From positions 9,615,501-9,679,500 of the forward strand of contig JAULJL010000015.1 of NCBI GenBank assembly GCA_030761205.1: a stretch of 64,000 nt of DNA, written 5' to 3'. The translations under genes were made by a program, and so were the position numbers. The stretch comes from Fremontodendron californicum (taxonomy: Eukaryota > Streptophyta > Magnoliopsida > Malvales > Malvaceae). Shown here in pieces: positions 1 through 13,465 of the stretch (the first letter of the stretch is position 1; every line of letters begins with the position of its first letter). Under the pieces are notes generated by a model. The model was given only the letters and a program-made list of their open reading frames with translations, did not search any database and was not told the DNA's origin.

Positions 1-394
1 ATGCATTATATTATTTAGATTTTGCTATGTCATTTTATTTATGTCATGCATATACATATTCATATCTTTTAAAATATTTTCAAAAGGATAATGATTTTTC
101 AATAAAAACAATAAAGATATTCCCGAGTTAAAATAATTCATGAGTTCTCTACTGGGTTTGCTGGAGGGAATATCATCAATTATCATTAATAAAGGAATAT
201 ATTTCTTTAAAAAAAAAAAGAATGATTCGGAAAGTTTTCCAAAACTAATAAAAATTTCTATATTTTGCCACGTTTGTTGGGGAATATAGGAAAATTTTGA
301 ATTTATAAATTCCAGATATTTTTAATTAAAAATTGAATTATTTTTCTTTAAATTAGGAATTAACTTGAAATACTAAATTTAAAACCAACTTTAC

Positions 395-660
395 ACCGAG
401 ATTTGAGATAACACACGATTAATAAGGTAACGTTTTATACGAGCGTTGTGGGGGTGCTAATCCTTCCCCGCACGTAACCGAGTCTCGAACCCGTTTCTTT
501 GATTTCTCTGGTTTAAACGCAGACTTGAAATTGGTTTTAAAAATGTTTTAATTAATTTCTAAAATATTTTATAAAATCGGTTTTAATAGGTGGCCGATCA
601 CACCTAGCTAAAAAAAGATTGGTGATGACTCCATGTCTTTTTCAATGTCATTTTCAAAAC
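395..660 (+). repeat. Probable fragment of a Ty3/gypsy LTR or leader
   Basis: A less AT-rich island in AT-rich DNA contains the phrases GTGGGGGTGCTAATCC, CCCCGCACGTAACCG and GGTGGCCGATCACACC. From memory these resemble conserved stretches at LTR ends of plant Ty3/gypsy elements. No partner LTR, primer site or coding domain is visible in the flanks, so this is at most a remnant. The family assignment is recollection, not a search result. Confidence 0.4.
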
Positions 661-1522
661 CTTCATTTTTTTTAGAGGAATTAAGTCGACTTTTCCTCGG
701 GTTTTTTAATGTCACGCTTAACGAATAATAAAATCTTGCGATGAGACTCATTATTTTTTTTAGGTTGCGACAATGTAAATATTAAAATACAACAAAATTT
801 ATTAAATGTGTTAATTTCACCATCTCAAGAGTCCAGCGAAATGTTTTGGATGCGATGTCCAAATTAAGCTTTAGTGGTTTATTTGAAATGTGTACCGAAG
901 ATGTGTGATAGAAAAGCACATAACGGGAAATGGAGGAGCAGTTAGCTTTATAATTAGATTTGATAATTTATATATGTGTCATATCTTGTATTTTTTTGTT
1001 AATTATGTAAATATTGAAATACAACAAAAATTATTAAATATATTAAAATTTTAAATATGAATACGTTACATATATCAAATATATCGTTTTAATTGTGTTG
1101 ATCATGTTTAAAAGTTTCATGTTGTGCCTATTAAATGTATTATATCATATTTATTATATTATTTTTATATTTATTAAATATATAATATTTATATTATATT
1201 CTCATATCGTATTTAAAATTATTGAATCTAGTTAGCGGTTCCACACCACTCGTTCACCTTCTTACTTTTCATTTGAAAACCTTGTTTCATGCCTCGGTAA
1301 AACCACGCTGCCGCCTAAACCACTTTTTCAAAGCTTTTCACATATGCTGAAACCCGGAAAATTTTAAGAAAAGCATTTTAGAATGAGCTTTTCATTGGTT
1401 TTATTATATATATATATAATTTATTATATTTATGTGTAATTTATATTATTTGTTTATATAAAAAATTATTTATATATATGACATATTTGTCATGTTTATA
1501 TGTAATTTATAATATTTATATA

Positions 1523-1866
1523 CAGTAGCGGAGCCAAATGTAACTTAATTTTTTTCATGAGTTATAGATGTAGTATTAACGTAGTGCCCACTCTCCTTGC
1601 CAAATTGTAACTCCTCTCAACTTAATTTTTTTTATGAGTTATAGATATAGTATTAACGTAATGCCCACTCTCTTTGCCAAATTGTGACCCTACTCAATTA
1701 TAGTGACAATAGTTAATTGTTCATTATCTTTTATATAGTTATATATATATTAATGTTATTAAAAATTTAATATTATAGATTTTCATGATTTATTTGTTAT
1801 TATGCATATTTAAAGTTTTAAACATAATGGGTGCCCCGTTGATCCTGGGATCCTGGCTCCGTTACT
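1523..1866. mobile_element. MITE-like element with terminal inverted repeats and an internal 77-bp tandem duplication
   Basis: The left end reads CAGTAGCGGAGCCA and the right end TGGCTCCGTTACT, which are near-perfect inverted complements. An ATTTATA motif flanks both ends and may be the target duplication. Inside, a unit beginning AACTTAATTTTTTT at 1542 recurs at 1619 with only a few changes. There is no coding capacity. The superfamily is not assigned. Confidence 0.55.
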
Positions 1867-3211
1867 ATTTATATGTAATTTGTCATGTTTATATATAATT
1901 TATCATATTTTATATGTAAAAAAAAAATACATATAAACATGATAACTTTATATAATTTATCATGTTTTAAACTCTTCCTAAAAAACTTACCCTAAAACTC
2001 ATCTGAAATCCATTAATACTTCAAGTAACCAAAAAAAAAAAAGAAATAGGGGGAAATGGAAATGCAAAGAGAAGAGAGATAACCTTTCTTTTTCAAATTT
2101 GGAATTTTTGTTTTTTAGAATTGAGATTCGAATTCTATTCTTTTTTAGCAGGGGAGCATGCACTAGTCAAAGGTTCGGATGCTCAATTTAAACTTACATA
2201 TGTTAATTATGTTAAAATTTTATGTTTAATTAATATTTAAAATTAGATTACAAAAGTTTTTCAATAATTAAAAAAATTGAGTGAGTAAAAAATATAATAA
2301 TATCTTCATTTTTCTATGTAATTACAAAGATTTAAAAAAAATTTGATATTAAATTGATTATGAAAAAATAATTAAGTAAATTTTTATATGTTTATTATTT
2401 TTAAATAAGTTTTTAACATTCAATTAGTATCCAAATAAATTCTTATTTTTCAAATAAAAAATTTATTTTTTGAAAAATAAAAAATAATTAGGTACAAATT
2501 AAAAGTTAATAATTTATTTGAACATAAATTAAATGTTAAAAGTTTATTTAAATATAAATTAAAAATAATGACACATTTTTCATTTATATTTATAAATAGA
2601 GATGAGATATAACCGTATACTAGCCCCAAAAAAAAATCATTTTAAGAAAAATTAAAAATACTCTTCCATTTATTTTCTCTCAATAAAATAGATGGCATTG
2701 GCATAGTAACCTAAATTTAGATATAGTAGTAAAATTTTCACTTAAATCTCATCACATTTTTATCACAAATAAGAAGGAAAAAAAAATTAATCTAAAATTG
2801 GTAAATTTTTAAATTTATCAACAAAACTAAAAAATTAACACATAATTTTTTTAAGTAAATTTTAAAAAATTAATATAATAAAAATAGATTATAAAATTTT
2901 AATCTTATTTTAGAATTTAAAAACGTTATGTGTGAAATAACAATCTAAATAAAAGAAAAAGTAGTTCACTATCTATTTCTTGATGTTAATTATTTGACAC
3001 GGTAAATTTTTACTCGACAGAATTACACGACATAAATATGATATGAAAAAAATAATTAAAATATTATATAAAATACGATATAAAAAAATAACACGAATAC
3101 GATATGAATACATAAATGTATCAAAAATTATATAATATAAATTATTAATGTGTCAAAATTTATATAAATATATAATAATTTAAACAGTGACATGAAAGAA
3201 TAATAAAAATA
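1867..3211. other. AT-rich intergenic DNA, no feature recognised
   Basis: Long A/T runs and short low-complexity repeats. I see no ORF with protein-like composition, no RNA gene and no clear terminal repeats. It may hold decayed transposon sequence. Confidence 0.6.
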
Positions 3212-3212
3212 T

Positions 3213-3951
3213 AGGATTTTGCTAACAAGTGCTCTTAGATTATTCTTTAAGGTTACTTAATATATTATTTATAGGGGTTTTGCTAATGCGTGCCCTTAGA
3301 GCCAATGTTAAAAAAAACCAAATTGGAGATTGAACCATTGGACCTTCGGTTTTCAGTTCAATCAGTCGGTTCAACTCTAGTAAAAAAAAAAAAAAACAAT
3401 AATTCAAAAATAATTAAAAAAATCTAAAATTAAAAAAAAAAACACACAAATAAATAGTACAGTTATTACTTTTGATTTTAGCCTATTTTTTTACTTTTTA
3501 ATTTGTAATTAATTGGGTTAAAAAAATCCAAAAACAATAAAAAATGATTATTTTCGATTTTATTAGTTTTTTCTGGTTTTTTTGGTTCTCGATTCTCGGT
3601 TTTTTTCGGTTTGACTTTTTTCGTGGTTCTAAGAATATTATTGAACAGTCGGACCTATCGATTCTCGGTTCAACCGATCAATCCGATCCGATTTTTTAAT
3701 CATTGCTTAGAGCATTCTTTAAGGTTAGTTAACATTCTATTTATAATGTTGTTTTAAATGCAATAAGTGACAATTTTATTCATCATTTTCAATATATTTA
3801 AAACATTCTATTTATAGCAATAATGTTGTGTTAAATACAATAAGTGACAATTTTATTCATAATTTTTAATACATTTAATGGAGATATTACTATATGTAAT
3901 AACTTTAAAGAGTGTCCTTATGACACTCATTAGTAAAATCCTATTTATAAT
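3213..3951. mobile_element. Nested palindromic MITE cluster
   Basis: The outer ends read AGGATTTTGCTAACAAGTG at the left and CACTCATTAGTAAAATCCT at the right, which are imperfect inverted complements. A second start-like end (GGGGTTTTGCTAATGCGTG) lies near 3276. The internal phrase with AATAAGTGACAATTTTATTC occurs twice, so one family member appears to have inserted into another. A separate hAT-like MITE (3303-3705) sits within it. Related copies occur at 32848 and 34529. Confidence 0.5.
3303..3705. mobile_element. hAT-like MITE with perfect 8-bp target duplication
   Basis: The ends are CAATGTTAAAAAAA and TTTTTTAATCATTG. CTTAGAGC is present immediately before (3295-3302) and after (3706-3713), a perfect 8-bp target duplication typical of hAT elements. 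The 403-bp interior is non-coding and rich in GGTTC/CGGTT motifs. It belongs to the same end-sequence family as the copies at 41111, 44122 and 62441. Confidence 0.75.
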
Positions 3952-4280
3952 AATAAAATTATATTAAATACAATAATTAACAACTTTATTTATTATTTTT
4001 AATATATTAAATAAAAATATTATTATATAAAAAAAATCTTTAACAAAATTTATAAATATGATATGAATACACGAATTACGAAATTTATTAATTATTGTGT
4101 AAAAGATATATAATAATAATAAAAAACTCCCTGCGAATTCGAAATTGCCAGCACGATATTTCCCGCACTAAGCCACTCTCCACTCCCCACAGTCCTACTG
4201 AAACACAAGAAAAATAAAATGCACTTCAATTTCTGAGCCCTAATTCCCAAATTATTTTTCACTCTCTCTCCTTAGCAAGA

Positions 4281-7200
4281 ATGACCTCCAAAACCCCCGA
4301 CGAACCACCATGCAACACGCAGGAAACGGACGAAGAAACCATCGCGTTCAGGAAGAAACGGTCGCGGCGCGTTAGCTTCGCCGACCGAGAGATCACCTCT
4401 GTCCACATCTTTAACCGCGACGACGACTACGAGACCCCGCCAGATTCTACTCCGAAGCCAGCTTCTGAACGGGAAAACGAAGTACTGGGTCTCTTTAGGG
4501 GTTTGGTGGATAGTGATGACTCCATCGGTGGTGATGAGGTTGAGGACGACGACGTTTTGAGTGCCAGAAAGTCGTTCTTGAGGCCAATGGAGACGCCATC
4601 TCCCGGTGGAAGTAGCACAGTTGGATCTGCTACCTCTAATGATGGTCAGTTTGAGATGCATTGTTAATTTTTAGTAAGCATTTGTTTTAGTTTGAAAGAA
4701 TTTAGGGTTTATAATTATTTAGGCATGGTTTGGTTGTTATTATTTTCTGTTTTGGAAAGCAAAATGCAAAAATTGCTACTTTGATATAAAAGCACATAGT
4801 ATGTCTTGAATAGTTAATAAGTTAAGAATTTAGTTTTGGTGAATAATGAAATGCTCTATTTTACCTTTATATATAACAATTATGTTTGAAGGTGAACTAT
4901 GTTTTAATATTTTGTCCATCTTTTAGTAGATATGAATTTTCTTTTTCACTATTTGTTTCTACATTTTAGCAATTTTTTAGGCTTCATTTGGTTGGTGCTT
5001 TTGCTATTTGCTTTTTGCTTCCAAAAGGAAAGAAACAAAAAGTGCGATTCAATACAAAGGAAATAATTTTTTTGAATGATTATAAGAAAATATGTAATTC
5101 TTTTAGATGACAAAGTGCAGGATTCTACTTCTATATAGACAAATTATGTTATGATTGGTGTTACATTTTTAATTATTTCCCTATTTTAAATCAATTATGA
5201 TGTTGCTTTTTACTTTTTGCTATTGCTTAAAATTTTGTGAGACAGAAACATATTTATGTTCTGTTTATAGGAGAAATCCAATGATTTAAGCTAATAAATA
5301 GAATGGTTAATGTTAATATTGCCATGTTTTGAATTGTTTGTTCAAATGTCTTTTTGCAGAAGACAACTTTTTTGGACCTGTGTCTGCAAACTTTATTCGA
5401 CCTGGAAGGTTATCTGATTCTGCTGCTTCAGATGATAACCATGATATCACAATGGATTCGACAGCATTTTCGCTGCATTTTCGTAGCATTGGGCGATCAG
5501 AGTCAGGAGATCTCAATACTTCAACAGGAGTTCCTCTTGCATCTGAAGAGAAGACGCCTTTTGAAGCTACAATGTCTTCTGATCCCGAAAGTTTTATGGT
5601 GTTAACAAAGGTGAAGAAGCTAAAGTCTCCATCACCTGTGCCTATTAATAAATTTAGTGGTGGTAGAGATTCCAATGACATGAGTCTTGTTGGAGAAAGC
5701 ATGCATAGGTATGATTATGGGAGGCTCTCTCCCACATTGGAAGCACTTTTGGCAGAAGGCAGTGAGTTTAATGCCATCCCTGCTTCTGATTCTACCAGTC
5801 CAAAGTTTTCAATCAGTGCCGTATCTCATGATAATGGTAATGACTGCATGGAACCCTCACATTGTGGGAATTCAGATCTCTGCAATAGTAATAATCATGA
5901 TATGTCTGGTAAGGGCACTTCTATTGCTCAGAACAAACTGGTTGAGGCGACAGGTGATTCAACAACCACTCTTACTGCTCAAAGTCTGCATGACTGCTTG
6001 TTGAACACAAAGGATGGTCCAGTTGCTGAAGATTTTGTTGATCATCAAATCCAAACTCCTAATCAGCTGAACAAAGTGCGTTCTTCTATCAATTTGATGT
6101 TACCTAGATTACTTTTCTCTATATTTTGGTTATTTTGTTTTTAATAATTTAATTTGGTAATTTCAGTGAACAAAAATGTTCTCCTATCAATCTAATGGTA
6201 CTTAAGATTGTTTTCTCAATGTTTTGGTTTTTTTTTTCTTTTTAATACTTCAATATGGTAATTCAGTCAGTAGATTTGCATGGGTTGTTGTAACTTGTAA
6301 CATGATGGGATCCTTGCAGTTTTCATTATACTATTGTTCTTTCCGATCCTAACATCTGCAGAATCGTCTCCTTTTCCTTTTTGAAATATGGGCTGTAATT
6401 CTATTCTATTTAGCAATCTATGTTTCAACGCAATGACATGTCATACATGCAACTTTTGCACTTGTCAACTCATGAAGGGTTACTAGAGTAGTTTTCACTG
6501 AGACAATTTCATATATTTCCTCCATAGACACCTTTAGGTGGAGATGGTGTATGACATTTATATACTTAATTATTGTTTAGTTATTATCGCCATTTTCTTC
6601 AGGAGGAAACTAAGGCATGGATTTGCACTCTTGTTTAATTGTTTCAATTTCAGGGAAACAACGAGATTTCTGAAGTTGTGTCTGGAACAAGTGTGTTGAA
6701 TTCTGAGTTCCTTGGTACTCCACTGAACCAGAGTAGTGAAGCTTTTCAGTTAGATTTGTTCAAACAGTTTGAATATGGAAATCAGCGTCCAACTAAAGAT
6801 GGGTTGAAAGAAAATTCTCCTCGGGATAAAAGACATACTTCTAATATTGATCATGCTTCTAGTCAACCACATAGATCTCCATTAGCAGGGTCCATACACT
6901 CATTATCTGCTAAAAGACAACAAATTCTTTTGGATACTACTATTTCACCAAGACGTCCACTATTTGTTACTCCTTCCCCGAAACAATCAGGTTCTGTTTT
7001 GAGTAAGGGAAGCATAAAACAAGGTGGGAGTGTGCGATCCATTCTGAAAAGTAATTCCAAGTTAAAAATTCTGCAGCCTTCTCCTTGTGCTTCTGCTTTC
7101 AATGATGGAGCTGTAAAGTCAAAACTCGGATTATCAGAGTCCCTTTCTTCTAGAGCTTGTTCGTTCAATACAATTATGGAGGAAATGAATGAGGGTCTTC

Positions 7201-10200
7201 AGTGCCAACAGGCAACAGCCCCCACTAGTAATCTAGAGGAGCAGTTGTCTGGTGTTGGTCTGAAGCAGGGGGAGAAAGATTGCACTGGTCTTGGAACTCC
7301 AAAAAGAATTAGTAGTTTGAGCCAAGATGGAGGGACCACAGGACTTGCAAAAGATAAAGAATATAATGACAAATCTACTGAAATAATGGCCAAAATTACT
7401 TCACCGTCTAAGTTTACTCACTCAGGAAAGGAAGTGACACATCATTCTTTGACATCAGTAGATTCTGTAGATGGCACACTAGTAGCTTCCACATTTAATT
7501 CCTCACCAACGGAGATCATACTTGAAATTAGCAAAGATAAGAGAGATACTGATACGCTTTATAAGCTTGTTTCTCCTCTGTTGAACAGCTTAAATGAGAA
7601 GTTGTCATCACCAACGGAACATCAAGGTAGTCTGTCTGGCAATTTAAAGCTTCATGATCAGGATAATAGCGTCATTATTGTTTCTAGACGAGAGTGGAAC
7701 TCAGTAGAAACAGTTCTTAGCAGTAACAATATAACTGCAACAACTGAAAACAGAAAACTGTCCAGCTCACCGCTTGTTAAGGTTAACCGTTTAATAGACT
7801 CTTCTACAGTAAAAAGGGAGGATGAAAGAGAAAGTAATGGATTTGATTTGCAGAATACTTCCGAAACCTCGAAGAACTTCCCTGATGGGGCTGCCATGAA
7901 ATTGCAGTCAGGAAGCCCAGAGAAAAACATCCAGACTGCAGTTGAAAGAACCCGGTCCAGTGAAAGTTTTATTGAGGAACAGATAAAAGTTTCTTCTGTT
8001 TATGCTTCCCCAGATGCACATAGAAGTAAAAATGAGCGGTCACCTCAAAAGGTATATATCTTCTCTCGGACTCAGTCGCAGCATACTGCCATCAAATCTT
8101 TGCCCTGTTTTTTTATTTCAATACTAGCTCTTAATTGATATTATGGCTGACATTTGAACTCTGGTGCAATGATTGCTCAGAGCTCCTTTAAAAAGAAGCA
8201 AACTCAGAGTCCCACTTCAAAAGAGCCAAGTTTAAGCCCCTGTAGGAAAGAAATGCATAGTGCACTACATGGTGATAATATGCAACTCTCTGTTGCAAAA
8301 GATGTGGTATCTCTTAACTGCAGTTCAACTGTACAAAGGATTGATGACTGTCATCAAAGATCTGCTCAGAATCCAAGTCCTGTCCAAGACATTCAGAACT
8401 CGTCAAAAAGAAAAAGGACAAGTGAAGAAGTAGCTATTATAGATGCGCACCATGCAGATAAAAATAACCGTATCCAGCGGAGTCCAAAATTTCATAAAGT
8501 TGGAGAGAAAAATATGGAGCATATGCCGGGATATTCGTATGGAAGTAACATAGAAAATGAAAGGATTGAAGGTGGCAAGATATTGATGAATCAGACTGAT
8601 GTATGTATGTGTAATTGCTAATTTGTTGCACTTCCAGGTTTGCTGATATATAATGCAAAATTTTCCTGTTACCCTTCCTGTTGAATTTGATTTATAGAGC
8701 TTATGTTGCAGATTTCTCTCAAACTATCAGCAGATACAAATCAGCTACTGTCTCCATGTTTTGATAAACTAAATATAAAAATGGTACATATCTTGTTTTC
8801 TAAATTTACTGCATCCATTACAACAATTTTCAAAGTGCAGGTTATAAATACTGATAACATCTTTCATAACCTAAATTCCCATGTAATAGTTTCCTCTTTT
8901 TTTTTTTTTTTTTTTTTTTGTGCTTTGCCTCAATATTTTGAATGTGCAGATAAACATTTTGGAAGATATATTGCTTCATCAGCAGAAGGTTAATATATTA
9001 GAGATGCTTTGTTCTGAAATCCAATCCCAGCTATGCTCAGTAAGTAAAAATTGCCAACTTATTTTGTGCAGGGGTACTCATTGCTTCCCCTTACTCTAAC
9101 CAAACTACACTATCATATTGCTGATACCGCTCTTATGTGTTGCTGTCAGCAGGCATATAATCAATTCTGCAATATTCAACATAAGAGGTGGTTCCTCTCT
9201 ATCCTCATGGCTGTATCATGACTGACTTTATTGGTTTCTGTAATTAATATGGAAATTGGTTTAGCATTACAAGTGGTAAAGTTGCTGAAATGATGTCCTT
9301 GCAGAGTAGCTGAAACAAGACAATTGCTCTACAGAATAGTCCATGAAAAGGCTAAATTGCAGTTGATGCATGTGAAGCGCGAAAGATTGCTGGTATTTGC
9401 TTTCCTTTCTTTCTTTTTTTCACTTCTCTCAAATGCATATTCTTTATTACCTGTCTATATATCTCACTGCAGAAACAGGTACAGTTACTGAGAACCGGAG
9501 TTCAGGAGTCTCAAATGTTGAAGTTAAATTGTGTCAAACATCAATCTGTTTCTGCTGAAAAAGACACTAAACTTGGCGATAATTCATGTTCAGTTACATT
9601 TGGAGACAACCTTGAGGTACGGTCATCAGTTATAAGATGTGGATCTATTCCGTATGTCCTTTGGTGCTATAAAGGCTGCTGCTGGCCGTCTTTCTGCTTT
9701 TTTATTATGGATTTTCATCCTTTTTAATTTATATACTCAAATGGTTATAAAGGAAAAGGTACTGCTCTAGAGATAAACATTATGGCATACAAATGTGAAA
9801 GCATGATTTATTTTAAATGAAACCCACCTTGGGATTGGGTTCGTATGGCTCCCAATTTTCATTGTAATAGTGTGTTTTAATTTCTTTCAAAGTCATTTGA
9901 GCGGCTAAGAATTTTCTCTGACTAATTTTCTTTAGTGTATCTATCATATTTTATTGTTGTCACAGCTGGTATAAGCTATATTTGTGGGCTTATACTGTTA
10001 TACATATACCAACCTAAATTGGATGCAGAATTGTATTTATTTTCCTCTTAATATTTTAATATATCTCAATGATGAAGAAAATTAGAATTATTATCTTGGA
10101 AGATTCTGGCTCATATTTGCTTAAAAGTTTTATTGACTTTGGAGTATGATATCGTAGTTTTTTGGATGATTAAATCTATGTCTTCAATTTGAATAACAAT

Positions 10201-13200
10201 ATTTGCACGATATGTATGTCATGTGATTGTTCAAAATAATAAAAAGAATATCTTTATGTTTTAAGGGCGTTGCTTCTATATATTGTGAAATACTACTAAC
10301 ATTCAGCTTAAAGCATACCAGAGGCAATATGTGGAGAACTCTTAAATCTGTTGCATTGGATGATGCTATTAGCATTCTATCAACTATACCAAAATCAACA
10401 TTCTCAATTTTTATGATTCATGCTATCTCTTCACATGTTGTGTTTTACAGTTGAATTGCTCAGTGCCTCTTATTTTGTTTTAAAAGATGTGGGTAATTGA
10501 TATTTGGTTAATTTTGTGGTTCTATGCTAAGTTTTCTTTGTATCATGACAGGGAGCCAGTGATAAAGTTAGCACAATGAAGCATGAGGCTGAAGCTCTGG
10601 AAAAGAAAATAAAAAATTTAACCAAGTCTTTTCACATTTACTGCAAGATAAAAGGAGAACCGAGTTGTTCTGATACTATTGAATTGGTTAATGATCATCT
10701 AAAGAAGAGAACTTGTTGCAGATTTATACGCCAGGATATTCAGGTTTGTTTAACTCTCGTTGTTATTCTTCTCAAAACACATTGGAAATTATTTTATGTG
10801 ACTGAGGCATAACTTGTCTGTTATTTCATCAGTTGTGGGAGGTTAATGATTTGCAGAACAGGAATGGCCATCACAATGTTGTTCTCAACTACCATGGTTT
10901 CATCTGTCAGAGGTTTTCTTTTTTTATTATTGTATTTTTCTTTGTCAAAGACTTGTTTATGTCAGAAAAGTTTTACATTTATTCTTACATTACGGTGATC
11001 TGCAGTCTCACATTAAATACTGGTCCAAATTCAAGCATTTTTGTTGCAAACAAATTGAATGATATGAACATCAGTAAGGTAACAAAGTCAACCATGTAAA
11101 TGAAGTCATTTTTTCTCCCTGTTTCATTTGTCATCCTTATCTTTAAATTTTGATCTTGTTCATTAGAACTTCCCAAACATGGATGCTTGCTCTGCATTTG
11201 CTTTTGTCTTTAACCATGAATCGACTAAGAAGTATGTTGGGCCCAAAAATTTGGCACAAGAAACACAAGTAAGTACTTCTGTCTCATAATTTCTTGTGTC
11301 TCCTGCTTTTCTATTCTGAAATAAAACAACTTCTATCAGAAAAGTACACCTCGCTTATGCTTTGATTTATGGTTGCACTAGAATGAAGATAATAGTACAT
11401 ATTTTCAGGTTTCGAGCAAGTGACTCTGTGATTTCTTGCAGTTATCTTTGCTCTAACCTAGCAGCTTGTTGAACTTTACTTGATATTTTCCTGGTGCACT
11501 ATCTTTGTTATCTCAGAAATTTCAGTGTTTCAGGACAAATGCAATGTTTGAAACTATTTTCACTTTATTTGTTCTGATTATGCAGAGAACCAGTTCACTT
11601 TTAAGAAATCTGCTTGATGTGGTTGAGGAAGTACAGATAGCACGGTTAGAGATTAGAAATATGACACTAACTAGCTTTCATTCTCCATCAGGTACTTTTT
11701 TTTCTCCTCCTTATTATGTTATCTGGATTTGTAATCGTGAAGACATGGTTTAAATTCTTGAATCAATGGCTTAGGAGAATTTAAGATTTGATTCTTTTCT
11801 TCAGGAAACCAAAGTAGAGATGGATGATTAGATCACATTTCTTGTTGGATATAACGCCTTTTGAAGCCTATGCATGTTTTATCCTACCACGAAACTGTCT
11901 TATTTATTGTTTTGTTTTTTTAATTTTTATTGATTGGGATGGAGTTTATCAATTTGAGCTTCCTAGATGTTTTTATTTACTAGTGGTAGGATTGGATAAC
12001 AGTCATGAAACGAATAATGGTAAGGTTTCTTTCTTCAGTCAGTTGGACATACTCAAGGTAAAGTCTCTTATTGATGACTGGGTGCAATGCCATTTAAAGG
12101 TTTAATGCTTCTATCCTACGTTGCTACGACTCTTCATTTTTCTTGAAATACCAGTGTCCGACACCCGTGTTCGACGCATATCCGGACATGGGTATGAGGA
12201 TATGATCCTCCAAGGAACCTTCAAATACATGGAAATCTTGAAAACAAATTGAACATACCCGTGTCTGACAAAAACACCGAGTCCGAGTAACATAGCTTTT
12301 GTCTAATCCAATTACTTTTATTTGTAGTATGGTTGTAAAAAGGTTTGGGCATAGCCATACATGGCTTGGCAAAGTAAAATCTCTGTTGAGTGAACTATTT
12401 TTGCACTTATATCTGTTGAAAAAACATATTTTATCAGATTGAAACTTGATAGCACCTCCATGGCTTGCAGCTAAACAGCTGGATTTGCAGCTTGCTTTCA
12501 TTGATTTTGACAGTGGTGTAAAGGTGATGATGACTCTTGACATAACGTGTTTGAATTGGTAAAGTCTTGCGTAAATTGTATTTTAAACTTTTTCACTGAG
12601 AAGCATTCTACAAATCTGATGCTTTATCTTATATCTGAATTGCCTGGGTTGGATGTATGATCTTTTCATGTGGTTGAGAAATTTATGCTAAGGAGAATGG
12701 ATTAATTTGTAACAACTGTTTAATATATCCACAGCAATGAGCATTGATCTTTTGCCAAAGAGTTTGTAATTGCTTTGTTCATTATGTTGATTTTATACTA
12801 GTTTCTATGGATTGGTTCGGTTCATTAATTATTTTAGACTTCAAATTAGTGTTCTTTTTTTTCCTTTTCCAATAAAACTATTTGTAGTTCAAAATGTCAG
12901 ATAATATTTAGAGTATGAGTTCAGCTTGCCTAACTTTGGATTGACTGGTTACTGTTTCTTGAATGTTATATTATTGGTCTTGCCATAAAAGTGTCATCAG
13001 TATTGAGCTCTATTTAAGTCATCATTGTCTTCAGTTGTGGTTCAGATTTTAATAAGTGAAATTTAGATAATGATTCTTTACATGTTCAAGCGGATCCTGT
13101 AATTGTCTAAATATACAAATATTAGTTCTGGACACTTTTGGATGACTGCTCATTGTTGTATGTGCTATCATCTTTGTAAAATATTACATTATGCACCAAC

Positions 13201-13465
13201 AGGCATCAAGGAAGATATGTTTTCTTATAATTTGTCAAGTAATTATACTGACTTGTCTTTTCTCTTGGTTTCTTACAGTGGGGTTTATCCTTCAGAGATC
13301 CTACCTTATCATTTACAGACTCTCACCACTGGGACAGAAAACTTACAGCATCAACCACTCTCAGCTGAAATAAAAGCTGCAGTTGGGAACCTTAGAGCTG
13401 GATATTCGAGGATTATAAGGCTCTGTAGGTGCGTTTCCCAGGTGGTGCAATCTTCAGGCAGGTGA
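4281..13465 (+). CDS. KNL1: Plant KNL1-type kinetochore scaffold protein (Spc7/Spc105 family), 16 exons
   Basis: Outer-kinetochore scaffold that links microtubule-binding complexes and spindle-checkpoint proteins to centromeric chromatin. Coding exons with matching GT-AG sites and phases: 4281-4644, 5360-6075, 6654-8051, 8181-8600, 8712-8783, 8950-9039, 9153-9187, 9305-9392, 9473-9616, 10552-10743, 10833-10912, 11006-11078, 11167-11268, 11586-11691, 12471-12558, 13279-13465. They total 4155 nt, or 1384 aa. Residues 30-33 are RVSF, the PP1-docking motif of KNL1 proteins. Residues 153-156 (MDST) resemble a single MELT-type checkpoint site. The middle is long, Ser/Thr-rich and low in predicted structure. 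From about residue 970 a helical, coiled-coil-like stretch begins, followed by the Spc7-type C-terminal region ending in a likely RWD fold (SGVKVMMTLDITCLN, then GVYPSEILPY). Exon 7 could start 3 nt earlier. The start is the first ATG after a C/T-rich leader. The gene family is recognised from the motif order; identity was not checked by search. Confidence 0.88.
12116..12295. mobile_element. Short palindromic MITE in KNL1 intron 14
   Basis: The right end GAGTCCGAGTAACATAG is the near-inverse of the left end CTACGTTGCTACGACTC. The interior carries mirrored TCCGACAC and GTGTCTGACA motifs. No coding capacity. The same family, which I call the ATGTTACTC family here, occurs at 37241, 38148, 56826, 58360 and 59216, showing it is a dispersed element rather than intron sequence. 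Confidence 0.65.

Noticed and set aside
4272..4661. Long ORFs antisense to or overlapping the first KNL1 exon
   Set aside because: They are shadows of the GC-richer coding exon; the plus-strand frame continues across conserved splice junctions.
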